NCBI GenBank assembly: GCA_015501605.1
Contig: JADNRZ010000015.1
Location: 124,001 to 188,000 of the forward strand
Direction of reading: 5' to 3'
DNA from: Panaeolus papilionaceus
Taxonomy: Eukaryota > Basidiomycota > Agaricomycetes > Agaricales
DNA length: 64,000 bases
In this document: one piece after another, positions 22,385 to 32,844 of the stretch
How the letters are laid out: every line of letters starts with the position of its first letter
How positions within the stretch are numbered: the stretch's first letter is position 1
Position numbers and translations under genes: made by a program
The notes under the pieces: model-generated
Databases searched by the model: none
The model's input: the letters and a program-made list of their open reading frames with translations, nothing else
What the model was told of the DNA's origin: nothing

Positions 22385-24020
22385 TTAGCAACAGTGAGAC
22401 TGGTTGTTCCGACGTGATGGTTTATTAGCGGGGTCAGGTTCAACCAAGCTATTGCGTGAGTTAAGTAGTCCCCTTTCTTGTGCAAACTCTTTCGCCCTTG
22501 TTAGTGCTTCAGGATCAGAAGGAGGAACGTAAAATTTATCGATAATTGGTATCTGCAGGAAATTCATCTTGCGCGTAATGACTGCCATGTGGTTGGTTTT
22601 GATTTCCATCCAGTCGGCTGTATCATTCATGTTAGCAATGTTGGTGGCTTAACTGATGCACATTCCTCACCTCTTTCAAATGTAAGGGGTTCACTGGCAA
22701 TCTGTACATACAAGGTATAAGCTTAGAATTGAGTTTAGTGAATCTTCGCCTACCATGATGATATTCTCCCGCTTATCTGACTTGGTCATTCGATAGTGGC
22801 CACCTTCGGCATACTCAGAAAACTCCGTTCCTGAAGAAAACCACTACACCGGTGTTAGTTAGCACTTGACGCAGAAATGGTTCAGTATTCAAGCTTACCA
22901 ATGATGCAGCTTCATCTTTCTTTGATGAGATATAACGCGTGGCGATTACACTTTCGCCATCCGTAACGCAGAAATTCATCAAGCTAGGCTGAATTTCCGT
23001 CAATAAGCATGGCGCTTCAAAGTGGATCAAAAAAGGGTTGACCTCGGTAATACCAAACTCTTCGGCGTATTGATTCAGTGAGGCTATCGTAGCAGCCATA
23101 GCCTTTTGTAGTGTTGCCGGAGAAAAGGAACGGGCATTATGGTCAGGTATCTGAGAAGACTGATTAGCCAACACAAGAAGCCTCCCAAAGGCATAGTGAA
23201 CATACTTTGGACAAAAAAAGTGCGAAAGCCCATTCAGAATCTGCCGAATGTGAGGAACGTCAGTGCAAACGCATAACGGCAACATACCCGTGTTGCCTAA
23301 TACTTTGTTGAAAGCAAAGTCTGGCAGGTCTTGCTGCAATCTACGCTTGATATTCTCGAAATTGGCAATATTTCCATTATGCATCCACTGTATAGTCCAT
23401 GTATGCATGAGGCACGGAGTTTATATGTCGCTTAAGAAACACGACCCACCATAAACCGCCCATAATTAAAAGGATGACAATTATCCAAGGATAGGGAGCC
23501 TGCTGTAGATGCACGAACGTGGGCACTGCAATTTCGATGGAATGAGGCGCGGAGCGTTGGATGAGACTTGCAAGGGCACTCACAAGACGAGGGGCGACTT
23601 GATCTTCTCTGCCAGGCGGCTTAGGTTGATGTTGTTCCATGCCTACCTCCTTCTCTCAACACAAAATGACAGTAGACAATAAAGAATTCAACTGACAGGC
23701 GTCACGGAGGTGAAAATACAAGGCTGACTTCCAAGCTCCTCGTCATATACCGAGTCGTACCATCCTGCGTTGAATGTCAACCAAAACGCAACGAGCCCTG
23801 GAGCATTGGCCAACGTACCGACTCCAAATCCATCTCCATTTATAGGTCGCCTACGATCGAGACGAAGGCGAGAGTCGAATGCTTGGTTAATGATGGAATG
23901 GCATGGGCGGGTCAGTAGCTATCGTTTGAAAGTGAGTGCAAGACAAGTCTGAAGTGGAGAATAGCTGACATGCGACAGTAGAACAGGCGAAGTTCCTTTG
24001 TAAATCACGAAACGACACAT
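22385..24020 (-). CDS. DUG3: DUG3-type class II glutamine amidotransferase
   Basis: Eleven exons (24020-23970, 23918-23819, 23764-23697, 23642-23584, 23525-23450, 23387-23288, 23240-23206, 23150-22899, 22843-22754, 22701-22671, 22617-22385) give 364 residues. Start MCRFVIYKG places Cys at position 2, the Ntn-hydrolase nucleophile exposed after Met removal. Other landmarks: CHSIINQAFDSRLR, RRPINGDGFGVGWYD, FAHVRASTAGSLSLDNCHPF, MHNGNIANF, GNTDSEWAFALFLS. In yeast Dug3 works with Dug2 to begin gamma-glutamyl cleavage of glutathione. Neither partner gene (Dug1, Dug2) is nearby. The C-terminus ends in a short disordered tail. Confidence 0.94.
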
Positions 24021-24350
24021 CTATAGCCTTTCAACAAGGCTATTGGTTGCTATAACGTAGTAGTTAATGGTCAAGAAGAAATGAATGGCAGGGACTTTCA
24101 TGACTCCGAATTAGCTTAAGACTGAGTTGACATTATTTGTCTTGTCGATTGTTGCAATTACGTGCGATCGCGTGAACAGACCCCGGAATGTGATCCACCC
24201 AACTCGAAACCCAACTGGAATTCGGTATTTACAAAATTACACCCGTCCACAAAATTTCATAGCTACACTCCAGAATGAATAAAGGACTAATACATTTTTC
24301 TATCCATCCAACCTATATACTTGTCCAACGACAATAGCTCAAATTATGAT
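24021..24350. other. Intergenic region between two minus-strand genes
   Basis: Contains the promoter of the DUG3-like gene and the 3' UTR of the phosphoacetylglucosamine mutase. No additional gene or notable repeat seen. Confidence 0.5.
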
Positions 24351-26270
24351 TCAGAGGAATTCCTTTGGTCGACGGGTGCTGTCTCCTCCGGCCTCATCGT
24401 AGACAAGACCTGCAACTTTGAAGGCGAGTTCTACAGCAAATATTTAGCAAAGTTTCAGGAACTGTATGAGATACTTACCATCAGCTTGAGATTTAACAGC
24501 AGCTTCGGCGTAAACCCGCACAACGTCCTCAGTTCCACTGGGTCGAACGAACGAACGGCCACGCTCATACTTTCGGACCAGTTCATCAATGCGAGCTTGC
24601 AACCTCGGAGGGCTGACAAGACGGCGCTCAGCGTCTTCAGTTTTGAAAGCGTTTCGATCGCCGACTACGACCTTAACAAGACGGTTGGGGAGATCTTCAT
24701 AGAGCGAATCCCACTCAGCACCAGAATAGGATTTGTGTGCAAGAACAACCTCAACCAAGAGCATATCTGACAGTGCGTCACCGACAGTCTGGTTGATGAG
24801 GTCCATCAAATTGACCAGGTGAGTCAATGCGGTCGACTGAGCAGGAGTAGATGGCTCATGAGTCCTGATTTTGTGCTGAGTGGAAGGAGAGAAGAGGACT
24901 GTTCCATGACCGTTGGCTTCAAAGTAAACTCCAACGTTGTAATGCTCTGCGGCATGATGAAGGTGCTTTACGCCAGTGGGGACGCACTTAACTGGCAAAC
25001 GCTGTACTGATATTAGCACGCGGACCTTTGATGGTGAAGGAAGAGTGGTATACTTCTGAAAGGTATTTGGTGGAAGCTCCGTTGGCGTATGCAGTCTGGA
25101 CAACGCCAACTTTAACGGAACCCTCGAGACCAGCCAGCTTCACCAGTTCCACAATGAAAGCGGCTACAAGTGCTGCGATCTTGTCACCATCGAGCATTCG
25201 GAAGTGACCACGTTCATTGACATAGTAATACATCAAGCGGTCGGCATCACCATCCAAGCTGCAGGCGCGCTGACCCTTCTCTAGAGATTGGGCGATAGAA
25301 GGAGGTAGCTTCTGCTGGGTTTTGACGAAATCGGCACCACAGTTGTAGTTCAGAGCACCACGGGCGTCGGTGTCCGTGTTTTCTAGGATCAAAGGAAGCT
25401 TATCCCCAATGTACTGCCTGAGCCTTTCCCCTGCTTGCGCACCAACGCCATTGGCGCAATCAACGACCAAGGGCTCCAGCTTCTTGCCAGCCTGAAGAGA
25501 CGACTTTGTTAATAAAGGACGGCATATGGGTTTTACTGTGCTTACGATCAGAGCCCTGAAGGCCGTAGAGAGCTTCCTGTAGTAACCTTCTTCGGAGTCT
25601 TCGCCATAGCTTTCCTCGGCTCCTTTGGTATTGATGCACTTTACAAGGTAGTGTAGTATGGGAGTGGTGGTGACTCCTGCATTTCTGGCTTCCACATCTA
25701 ATGCTGCAAATCCGTCCTCCAGGGAAGCTATCAGAGCAGGCCCGGAAGGGCGTGTATCGCGTGCATAGACGACTCTGGCAGGCTTGGAGAGATCGATCCT
25801 TGCGACGCGAACCACCTCACTCAATGCGTGAATGAGCTCCTCTTCATTGGCAGCATTCGCAACAAGTGTGGCATAACCCTCCCATGATGCCTCCAACATC
25901 TCTCCTCGTGGATCTACGAGTTTTACACCGTTATCCTGAAAGTGAAAAGGTGTCAGCCAACACTGGTCAGTGAGGAGGAGATGCCGTCGTATCCTACCTG
26001 CTCTGGATTATGGGATGCGGTGACCATGACACCGATGGTTTTTCCATCCAATCTTTTACTACGAAGGCCTGCGAGAAGACCTACACGAAAAAGAACGGAA
26101 TCCAAAGAACTTGCGCTAAAATCGGGGAAATTGAGGAAGACATCGATTGGAACAGAAAGGGGTAATTACGTTGTTCTGAATCCAGCTGTACCATACTGAA
26201 AACGAAGATGAGATGGTTTCGAATGTTTGTTTGAATAATACGAGATATCTCCAACTGGGAGTTGAGCCAT
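24351..26270 (-). CDS. PCM1: Phosphoacetylglucosamine mutase
   Basis: Six exons (26270-26170, 26115-25998, 25935-25546, 25491-25054, 25001-24479, 24430-24351) give 549 residues, the family length. It converts GlcNAc-6-phosphate to GlcNAc-1-phosphate for UDP-GlcNAc, the donor for chitin, N-glycans and GPI anchors. Landmarks: YGTAGFRT, the active-site phosphoserine loop [12 protein letters not shown] (Ser68), [11 protein letters not shown], metal-binding [13 protein letters not shown], sugar-binding [10 protein letters not shown], and the phosphate-binding [14 protein letters not shown]. Divergent from SEC17 with 183 bp between ATGs. Confidence 0.96.
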
Positions 26271-26453
26271 AGAAATTAATAATGTTGGTGGTTGTAGTAG
26301 TAGATGGTCAATGGGTTAGATAGATTCAGAGGATTCACAATGCCGCTGACGTCGTTATCCATTTCAGGACATTTGATGATGGACCATGCCGCATGACTGA
26401 CTCTTAACAGCTACACACTCTTCCTTTAATCCCATCATCATTATCCTTAAATA

Positions 26454-27477
26454 ATGCCTGCAAAATCACCCGCTCAAACTCTTCTTGAGAAGGCAGACAA
26501 GAAAGCAGCTTCATCAGCTGGGTGGTTCGGTTCTACATCTACAAAGTTCGAGGAAGCAGGGGACCTTTACCAGCAGGCCGCAAATGCGTTTAAGCTCGAG
26601 AAACTCTTTAAAGAGGCCGGTGACTCTTTCGCCAGAGAAGCAGAATGCAGAGAAAAGTGCAAAGAGTCTAATGAAGCTGCTAATGCGTGGTGGAATGCAG
26701 CCAAAGCATACAAACGTGGATTCCCTGATCGTAAGCAACAAAGGCAGTAGCTGCAGTGATAATCTTGCTGATAACAGTACCAGTCGCCATTCAAGCACTC
26801 ACACAAACTATCACTCATCTGGCTACATCCGGTCGCTTCAGACAAGCTGCAGACAGAGAGAAGGAGATTGGCCAAATCTACCTCCAGGAGTCTGGTGATC
26901 TACGGAAAGCTTGCGAGAGCTTTGAGCGAGCAGCAGATTGGTATGCTCAGGAAGACGCTAATGCGTAAGTTCTTGAGCTACCCACTTTATCCGGCCCTAC
27001 TCATATCCTACAACACAGAACTGCGAACGCTTGCTACAAGGACGCCGCTGATCTCCATGCCGAACTAGAAGAATACCCTCAGGCTATCGCTCGTTACGAG
27101 CAGGTTGCGAACCATTCATTGGGATCTGCCTTGACTAAATACAGCGTCAAGGATTATTGGCTCCGTGCTTCTCTGTGTGCCCTGGCTATGGGTGTAAGCA
27201 TCACCTCTTTAACCCGAAGCAAATCCTCTAACACTCCATTCAGGATGTCGTTACAGCCAAGCGCAACATGATCAGTTACTCTAGCCAAGACCCAGCCTTT
27301 TCTTCCACACGGGAAGCAAAGTTTGTTAACGTGATTATCGAAGCTGTTGAAGCTGGTGATCCTGAACAATTTACTGGTGCTGTTGTGGAGTTTGACCAAG
27401 TCACCAAATTGGACAACTGGAAGACGAACATCTTGCTCAAGATCAAGCGAGGTTTGGGAGAGGTTTCATTGCAATAA
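26454..27477 (+). CDS. SEC17: Alpha-SNAP (SEC17)
   Basis: Four exons (26454-26730, 26784-26964, 27019-27193, 27244-27477) give 288 residues, typical for alpha-SNAP. It binds SNARE bundles and recruits Sec18/NSF for disassembly after membrane fusion. The TPR-like helical repeats are seen as FEEAGDLYQQAANAFK, GDSFAREAECREK, ACESFERAADWYAQEDANA and TANACYKDAADLHAELEEY. The conserved C-terminus that stimulates NSF is present (LDNWKTNILLKIKRGL). Confidence 0.96.
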
Positions 27478-27739
27478 ATTGACTAAGTTGACTGGATTTG
27501 AATATTTCTCAATTTAATGTTTCTCCCATTTACAACGAGTAAAACACGCATATTAATGACTGGAATTCATGGACTTTATTGATACTAATAAATCGGGCAA
27601 AGTGCGCCGTTGGTGATTGTCGTGGAAGCGCCCACGTGTTCCTGGAAACGGACACAAGTTAGTCTGTTAGGGTCCACGTCGCCTCCTGAAATATACTTAA
27701 TATCATCGTCATCAACAGCTAAACTTTTTATTGGGTCTT

Positions 27740-28922
27740 ATGCGTCTACTGCTGCTTTTAATCCTTCATTCATTTCATTATGTTTATTCCCTAATTCTTA
27801 CCCTACGTTCCTTCTGCCAACCAAATACAACTACTCCTCAACCATTACGAGCACCTCGTCGACGCGTACCTAAACACCTTTCTATTTTATTTGTGACAGA
27901 TTCAACTACATCGAGAGATACATGCAGGACGCTTATATCCGAAAGTGTTCTAAACGCGGTGGAATGGTGTCGTTCAATTGGTATTTCCAAGTTGACTGTA
28001 TACGAAGAAAATGGTGAGTTGCCATTTGAATTTGCTCTTTGTCCTACTGTTGCTGAACGTTCATTCTCAGACAGCCTGATGGAATGTCTGCCCAGTATAC
28101 GAGAAAGTCTAACTTCGAATATTTGCGACTCTGATTCGTCCAGCGACTCCGATACCGAGTATCCTTTGACCCCGCCTCCTTCCGACTACTCCGAATCTCG
28201 TCCATTGTCTCCCAGTCATCCATCAGCGCAGCACATCCCCCATACAACTCTCATTATAGCAGAAAAAGGGAATGAGACGAAGAAATCATCACCTGCTCTT
28301 AAGCACCGTCCCCAATGTATGCCCCTAAACTTCAATCCACATACCTGTCTAACCAAGTTTTATAGCTCAACAAAAGACACCATGTAAACCACCAGTCACA
28401 TTATGTATTATCTCACGGAAGAGTGCGAAGAGTGCGATTGCCAACGTCGCCACTGGTATTGCTCAGTCACAGAGATCGAAACGAACTCTGAAAACAGGCA
28501 GGCCTGTACAGCCAGCACAGGTTACTGTTGACTACCTGAATAATTTCCTTGAAGGTTAGTTTTATATTTTGTGTCTGATGATGTCATCTTATTTACCGTA
28601 TGTGCCAGATGAAGAAGGCCTATCCTCTCCGGATTTCATGATCATCCACCCTATTGTATCATCAAGATTCTCTGCCATTCCCGAACTACACGCATTCCCA
28701 CCGTGGCAAATAAGACTAACAGAAATCTGGCAAGTCGTTTAAATTTTATCGGGGCTCCAACATTAAACGGACTTTGATTCCAATCAAAACAGCGCTCCGC
28801 ATTCAAATGTTCCATTACAGCCCTCATGGAGTGCATACAACACTCCATCGGCCTTGAAAGAAATAGAATTTAGAGCTGCGCTCGATGAATTTGCATCGGC
28901 GGAGATGCGACTCGGAAAGTAA
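27740..28922 (+). CDS. NUS1: NUS1, regulatory subunit of cis-prenyltransferase
   Basis: Five exons (27740-28013, 28071-28316, 28366-28554, 28609-28729, 28793-28922) give 319 residues. Nus1/NgBR pairs with Rer2/Srt1 at the ER to make dehydrodolichyl diphosphate. An N-terminal hydrophobic segment is followed by VPKHLSILFV, VLNAVEWCRSIGISKLTVYEEN, a variable acidic/Ser insert (SDSSSDSDTEYP), VTLCIISRKSAKSAIANVA, DFMIIHPIVSSRFSAIPELHAFPPWQIRLTEI in pieces, and the C-terminal RLGK motif that completes the partner's active site. Intron 4 uses a GC donor (CTG/GCAAGT); the GT alternative would hit a stop at once. Intron 1 is 57 nt, so retention would be silent for frame. Confidence 0.9.
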
Positions 28923-29695
28923 TACTCCACACATTTAATATTACATACATGACCCAAACTGAGAAACAAGAGCTTCTATCGGGCCAGGACATGTTGCGTG
29001 ATAAACGCTCACTGCAGTTGACATCAACGCGAACCCAGCGAACGATGACGGTAGCCAATTTTCACTGCTTTTGGCCGGCCACCTTGTGGAAACCTCACTG
29101 CTGATAACCCCAGTCCTGATAGGCGCATAATGCATGTATAAGGTTTACTATGACCTCCGATGCAAATAACGGAGATGTCACCAAGACATCAAGACTACTC
29201 CAAATCCCCAGCCAGCCAAGGTTAATTGCTAATCAGAAGCCACATAGCAACAAGTAACCCGTGTCCGCTTAAAGGTGGATGGACGGTGTTTAAACCACAT
29301 GAAACGACTAAATGACACTGCCAGTTGGTTGTATTTGACTTTGTCGGTGGATGAGGCGCTAGCCAGCGCGACTTACCAAAACGTATCAAGCATTGCCACA
29401 TGGAGTAGCAGATTGAAGCGCAAGCTATTTCTTGATGCGAATGTGCTCTGCATCCAAACTGAATTGCTCTTTGTGGGCAATGAATGGTTCCCGAAAGGGT
29501 GCACTTCGGCTATGCGTTGTCCACGAGGTCTATTTCAAGAAACGTTCCGAACTATCAGGACCGTTTGTTTAGTACTGGTCGGCGTGGCTCCAAGATTAAT
29601 CAAGGCTTCGTGTGACTTGTACAGGATTTGTATCTATATATAAGTGCTCAATCCCTCTACCCACTTTACTTGAACCCACTTAACTCTTCACTGCT
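28923..29695. other. Intergenic region upstream of DUF2235 gene
   Basis: No gene supported; overlapping minus-strand frames at 28651-29135 are short and lack protein character. The right end carries a TATA-like box for the following gene. Confidence 0.5.
29634..29643 (+). promoter_or_regulatory. TATA box of DUF2235 gene
   Basis: CTATATATAA lies 53 bp upstream of the ATG at 29696, the best-placed TATA element in the window. Confidence 0.55.
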
Positions 29696-32144
29696 ATGGA
29701 GATATACACTACTGAGAGCTTGGGCGATATTAAATTCTCGCCGTCTGAACCGTCTATGCTTTTCCAGGTAGATGAGACCCAGAGAAGCCCCTCGAAATCG
29801 CCGCGTCGAATACAGACAGACCCAGAGCACCAATACAGCGCAGAAGAAAACCGGATGAAGGGCTTCAAAAGGCTGGTCATTTGCTGCGACGGGTGAGCGC
29901 TTCCTCGACGGCCTGCCGTATTGCTAACTTGCTAACACCCCTTGTTAATGCTTTACCTCCTGGCCCGCTTAGAACATGGCAAGACGGAATGTCGCAACAC
30001 CGTTCAGAGTACACAAACGTATTGGTGAGCATGTTCGATATTCATACTTTTTGGAAGTGCCTCAATCGGGTATGTGGTAGCGCATTGCAAGATCCATTCA
30101 TTACGAGGATATGCGCTTCCAGCCGCCAATCCCTCAGATCGTGTTCTATCAATCCGGTATTGGAACGGAGAGCAACTTTTACTCGGAATATGTTGAAGGT
30201 ATGCTTATATTGAATTATTTACAATAACCTAATAACCCCTTGGCTACATAGGTACCACCGGAGGATCGTTGGGTAAGCCGATTCGTTTAGGGGGGAGTAA
30301 TTAGCGCTCATGCGTCTCCTTTTCAGCGGATAAAGTTGAAGAAGCGTACGCTTTTATTGCACAGTAAGCAGTGACTTGTGTCTATTATGGGGAAGGTATT
30401 GATATCCTGCGCAGTAATTACAGTCCGGGCGACGAGGTTCGTCTTTGGTGATGTATTTTCGAACACAGCTAATGGTCTATCTGTTTCAGATATTCCTGTT
30501 CGGGTTCTCTCGAGTAAGATATCTTCTCTTATGTTACATTACTTGAATGCTAAACCTTTGCTTTATAGGGAGCGTATACGGCTCGTATGGTCGCAATGTT
30601 TGTTGTGAGTTCTATCTATGCCGTCGCCATGTTTGCAACAGGATTTTAAGCTCTACCTCTTGGACGGTAGGGAGCAATCGGCGTTTTGGACCGCAAGGAT
30701 ATGGATCACTTTGCCAGCATATTCATCAACTTTCAGAAGCTTGGTAAAAGTAAAGACTCGAAAGGTTGGTCCTAGGTGAATTGTTCTCTTTCCAGTACTG
30801 TCGCTGATGGGCCTATAGAACGTGATGAATTGGCTGAGCGCTTAGCCCCATGGAGAGATCCTAATTCCAAAGGCAGGCAACGAGCAGATATTGATGGGGA
30901 CAAGTTCAATATCAAGTAAGTCGTTCACCACATTTCTGTTCCGTTATCCAATCCAACAATTGGTTTATTTTCTGTCAGATGTATCGGTGTCTGGGACACG
31001 GTAGGATCGTTGGGACTTCCTGAAGAAGTTATTATCAAGTCAAAAAGGACAAGCACCCTATTTGGATTCCCTGACCGTATCCTCGGAGAGCACATTGAAA
31101 ATGCTTTTCAAGCTTTGGCATTGAACGAGATGCGGGTTGATTTTGTAGGTCAATCTACCATTTAATCGCGAATTTTCGAGCTTATATCTCATCCTACAGA
31201 ACTGCAACAAATTCGAGCAGTCAGAACTCGGACGTAAAAAGCGTCAGACTCTTAGGCAGGTGTGTGATTCAACCGACTAATGATGGAACATGAATACTAA
31301 ATGATGGTTGTAGTGTTGGTTTGCTGGGTGTCATACTGATGTAAATTTACCCTACCTTTCGACATAATCTTACCATTGGCTAACCCATGTAACAGATTGG
31401 AGGGGGCTATCGTAACCACGACCTGTCGGATATCACGCTGATTTGGATGCTCGTAAGTAGATCATTGTTGTATCTGAGAGTTGTTGAGCTTATATTACAT
31501 ATTCAGGCTCAAGTCGAACATATGCTTTCGGTGGACCTTGATTATTTATACCATCGCATCCAACCAGTGGCACCTTGGGGCGTTCAACAACCGCACGAGT
31601 AAATCTACACTTTGTCTATATTTCTCCAAAAATTATAAACTAATGTGCCTCCAGTTCTGCTACAGGGATATTTCTGCTCGCGAGCACCACAGACCGCCAG
31701 CTACCCACGATGGCCAACGACCCAGTGACGCACGAATCAATACACCCTTCAGTTCTGCTGCAGAAAAAGCTCAACTCCAGTCTTTTGAATCTGATGAGGG
31801 AGCACCCAGATATCATGTATACTCTCCAGCCACTCGAAGAGGCAGCAAGAGCGAGGTGGCCGTACGACCCGAACTCGCAGCGTGCACAAGAATACGCCGG
31901 AAAATTGCGCCGACAGTCAATGTTTGGTGTTCATTCAATTGTGAACACAACGACGTGGCTGTTTACTATGCTGAAGGGTATGACGCTGCGCAGGTTGGAT
32001 AGTGGTAGGCCGAGTGCTAAAACTATCTCGTATACGGAGACGTGGGAGGCAACCAGCACAGTTGTCGTTGAGCCGGATGATTCGGAGTCATCAGAAGAGT
32101 CAACAGCCCAGCCAAGTGTTTTTGTTACTGCTACCTCAAGCTGA
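29696..32144 (+). CDS. DUF2235 alpha/beta-hydrolase (T6SS-phospholipase-like)
   Basis: About sixteen exons give roughly 529 residues; the first are 29696-29892, 29973-30024 and 30081-30198, and the last is 31655-32144. The fold is that of DUF2235 proteins, related to the bacterial Tle1 phospholipase effectors. Landmarks: KRLVICCDGTWQDGMSQHRSEYTNVLRIARSI, read across exons; IVFYQSGIGTES; the nucleophile elbow LFGFSRGAYTARMVAMFV (Ser in GFSRG); the acid region CIGVWDTVGSLGLP; and the His region CWFAGCHTDIGGGYRNHDL. The C-terminal third is charged and variable. No signal peptide or membrane segment, so probably cytosolic. Substrate unknown; lipids or acyl esters are likely from family knowledge. 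Confidence 0.9.
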
Positions 32145-32458
32145 GGAAGCACTGCGAACTTTTAGTATTTGGAGCAAGTATAGCGCCTCTTCCCCCCAGT
32201 ATATATATACTCTACTACGCATAGTACGATTTGCGTTACTTTTCATGTCCATAAACTATTACTCTAGTCTAAGTATCCCTTAATTCGAATTGGAACACTA
32301 TATTTATTAATACTTGATCTTTCATCTTCGACCTCGGCTTTGCATGGGTGAGGGTTTTGGAAAAGCGACATCTCTCGCTGTATGAGTGTGGAATTCCAGT
32401 GTGAATTTCGCAACTGACCTGAATTGCTCTGATATACAACAAGCCTTGGTATAGTATC

Positions 32459-32541
32459 GTCCGTATCGATTAGGGGTTAAATCACTTCGTTGTGGTCAAT
32501 CCAATTCCGAAGAGCCGCTGGTTCGATTCCAGCTACGGACA
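32459..32541 (+). tRNA. tRNA-His (GUG), with intron
   Basis: The acceptor stem GTCCGTA/TACGGAC is perfect (7 bp), followed by discriminator A. The D arm is GAT-loop-ATC with GG in the loop, the anticodon stem is CTTCG/CGAAG, and the T arm is CTGG-TTCGATT-CCAG. The anticodon loop reads TT-GTG-G then an 11-nt insertion (32496-32506) before the closing C, the canonical intron position after base 37. Anticodon GTG specifies His; A73 fits eukaryotic tRNA-His, which gains G-1 after transcription. Confidence 0.92.
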
Positions 32542-32546
32542 TTTAC

Positions 32547-32560
32547 TTTTGATATTTTTT
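32547..32560 (+). terminator. RNA polymerase III terminator
   Basis: TTTT at 32547-32550 and TTTTTT at 32555-32560 directly follow the tRNA-His 3' end. Confidence 0.75.
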
Positions 32561-32844
32561 ATGACTCAACAATTGAAAATCGACTGTAATAGAATACATA
32601 TTAAATACACAGATGTAATATAGACGAAGGTTTTCTTAATGTTTTGTTTTTTAATACAAGAAGAGTGAAGCGGGGTAAGGGGAAGTGGAAGGAAGATTTC
32701 CCAAAACAGTATCGTGCGCTCAGAAGAGCTCCTCTGACGTCGGTTGCAAAGTTGCATGTTCGTTCTCAGCGACAACATCACTTCATAGCCTTTCATTATT
32801 CCTGTCGCGTCGTTCGCCTTGATGCTTTCGTGAAATTAATTTCT

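Larger units (their letters stand above)
32145..32844. other. Intergenic region containing the tRNA-His gene
   Basis: Apart from the tRNA (32459-32541) and its Pol III terminator, I see no gene. The segment 32145-32458 is the 3' UTR of the DUF2235 gene plus AT-rich spacer. Confidence 0.5.

Noticed and set aside
24321..24770. 149-codon plus-strand frame
   Set aside because: Antisense to the last two exons of phosphoacetylglucosamine mutase, where the minus strand carries the conserved motifs.
28651..29135. Overlapping minus-strand frames downstream of NUS1
   Set aside because: No ATG-anchored, splice-consistent product and no recognisable protein character.
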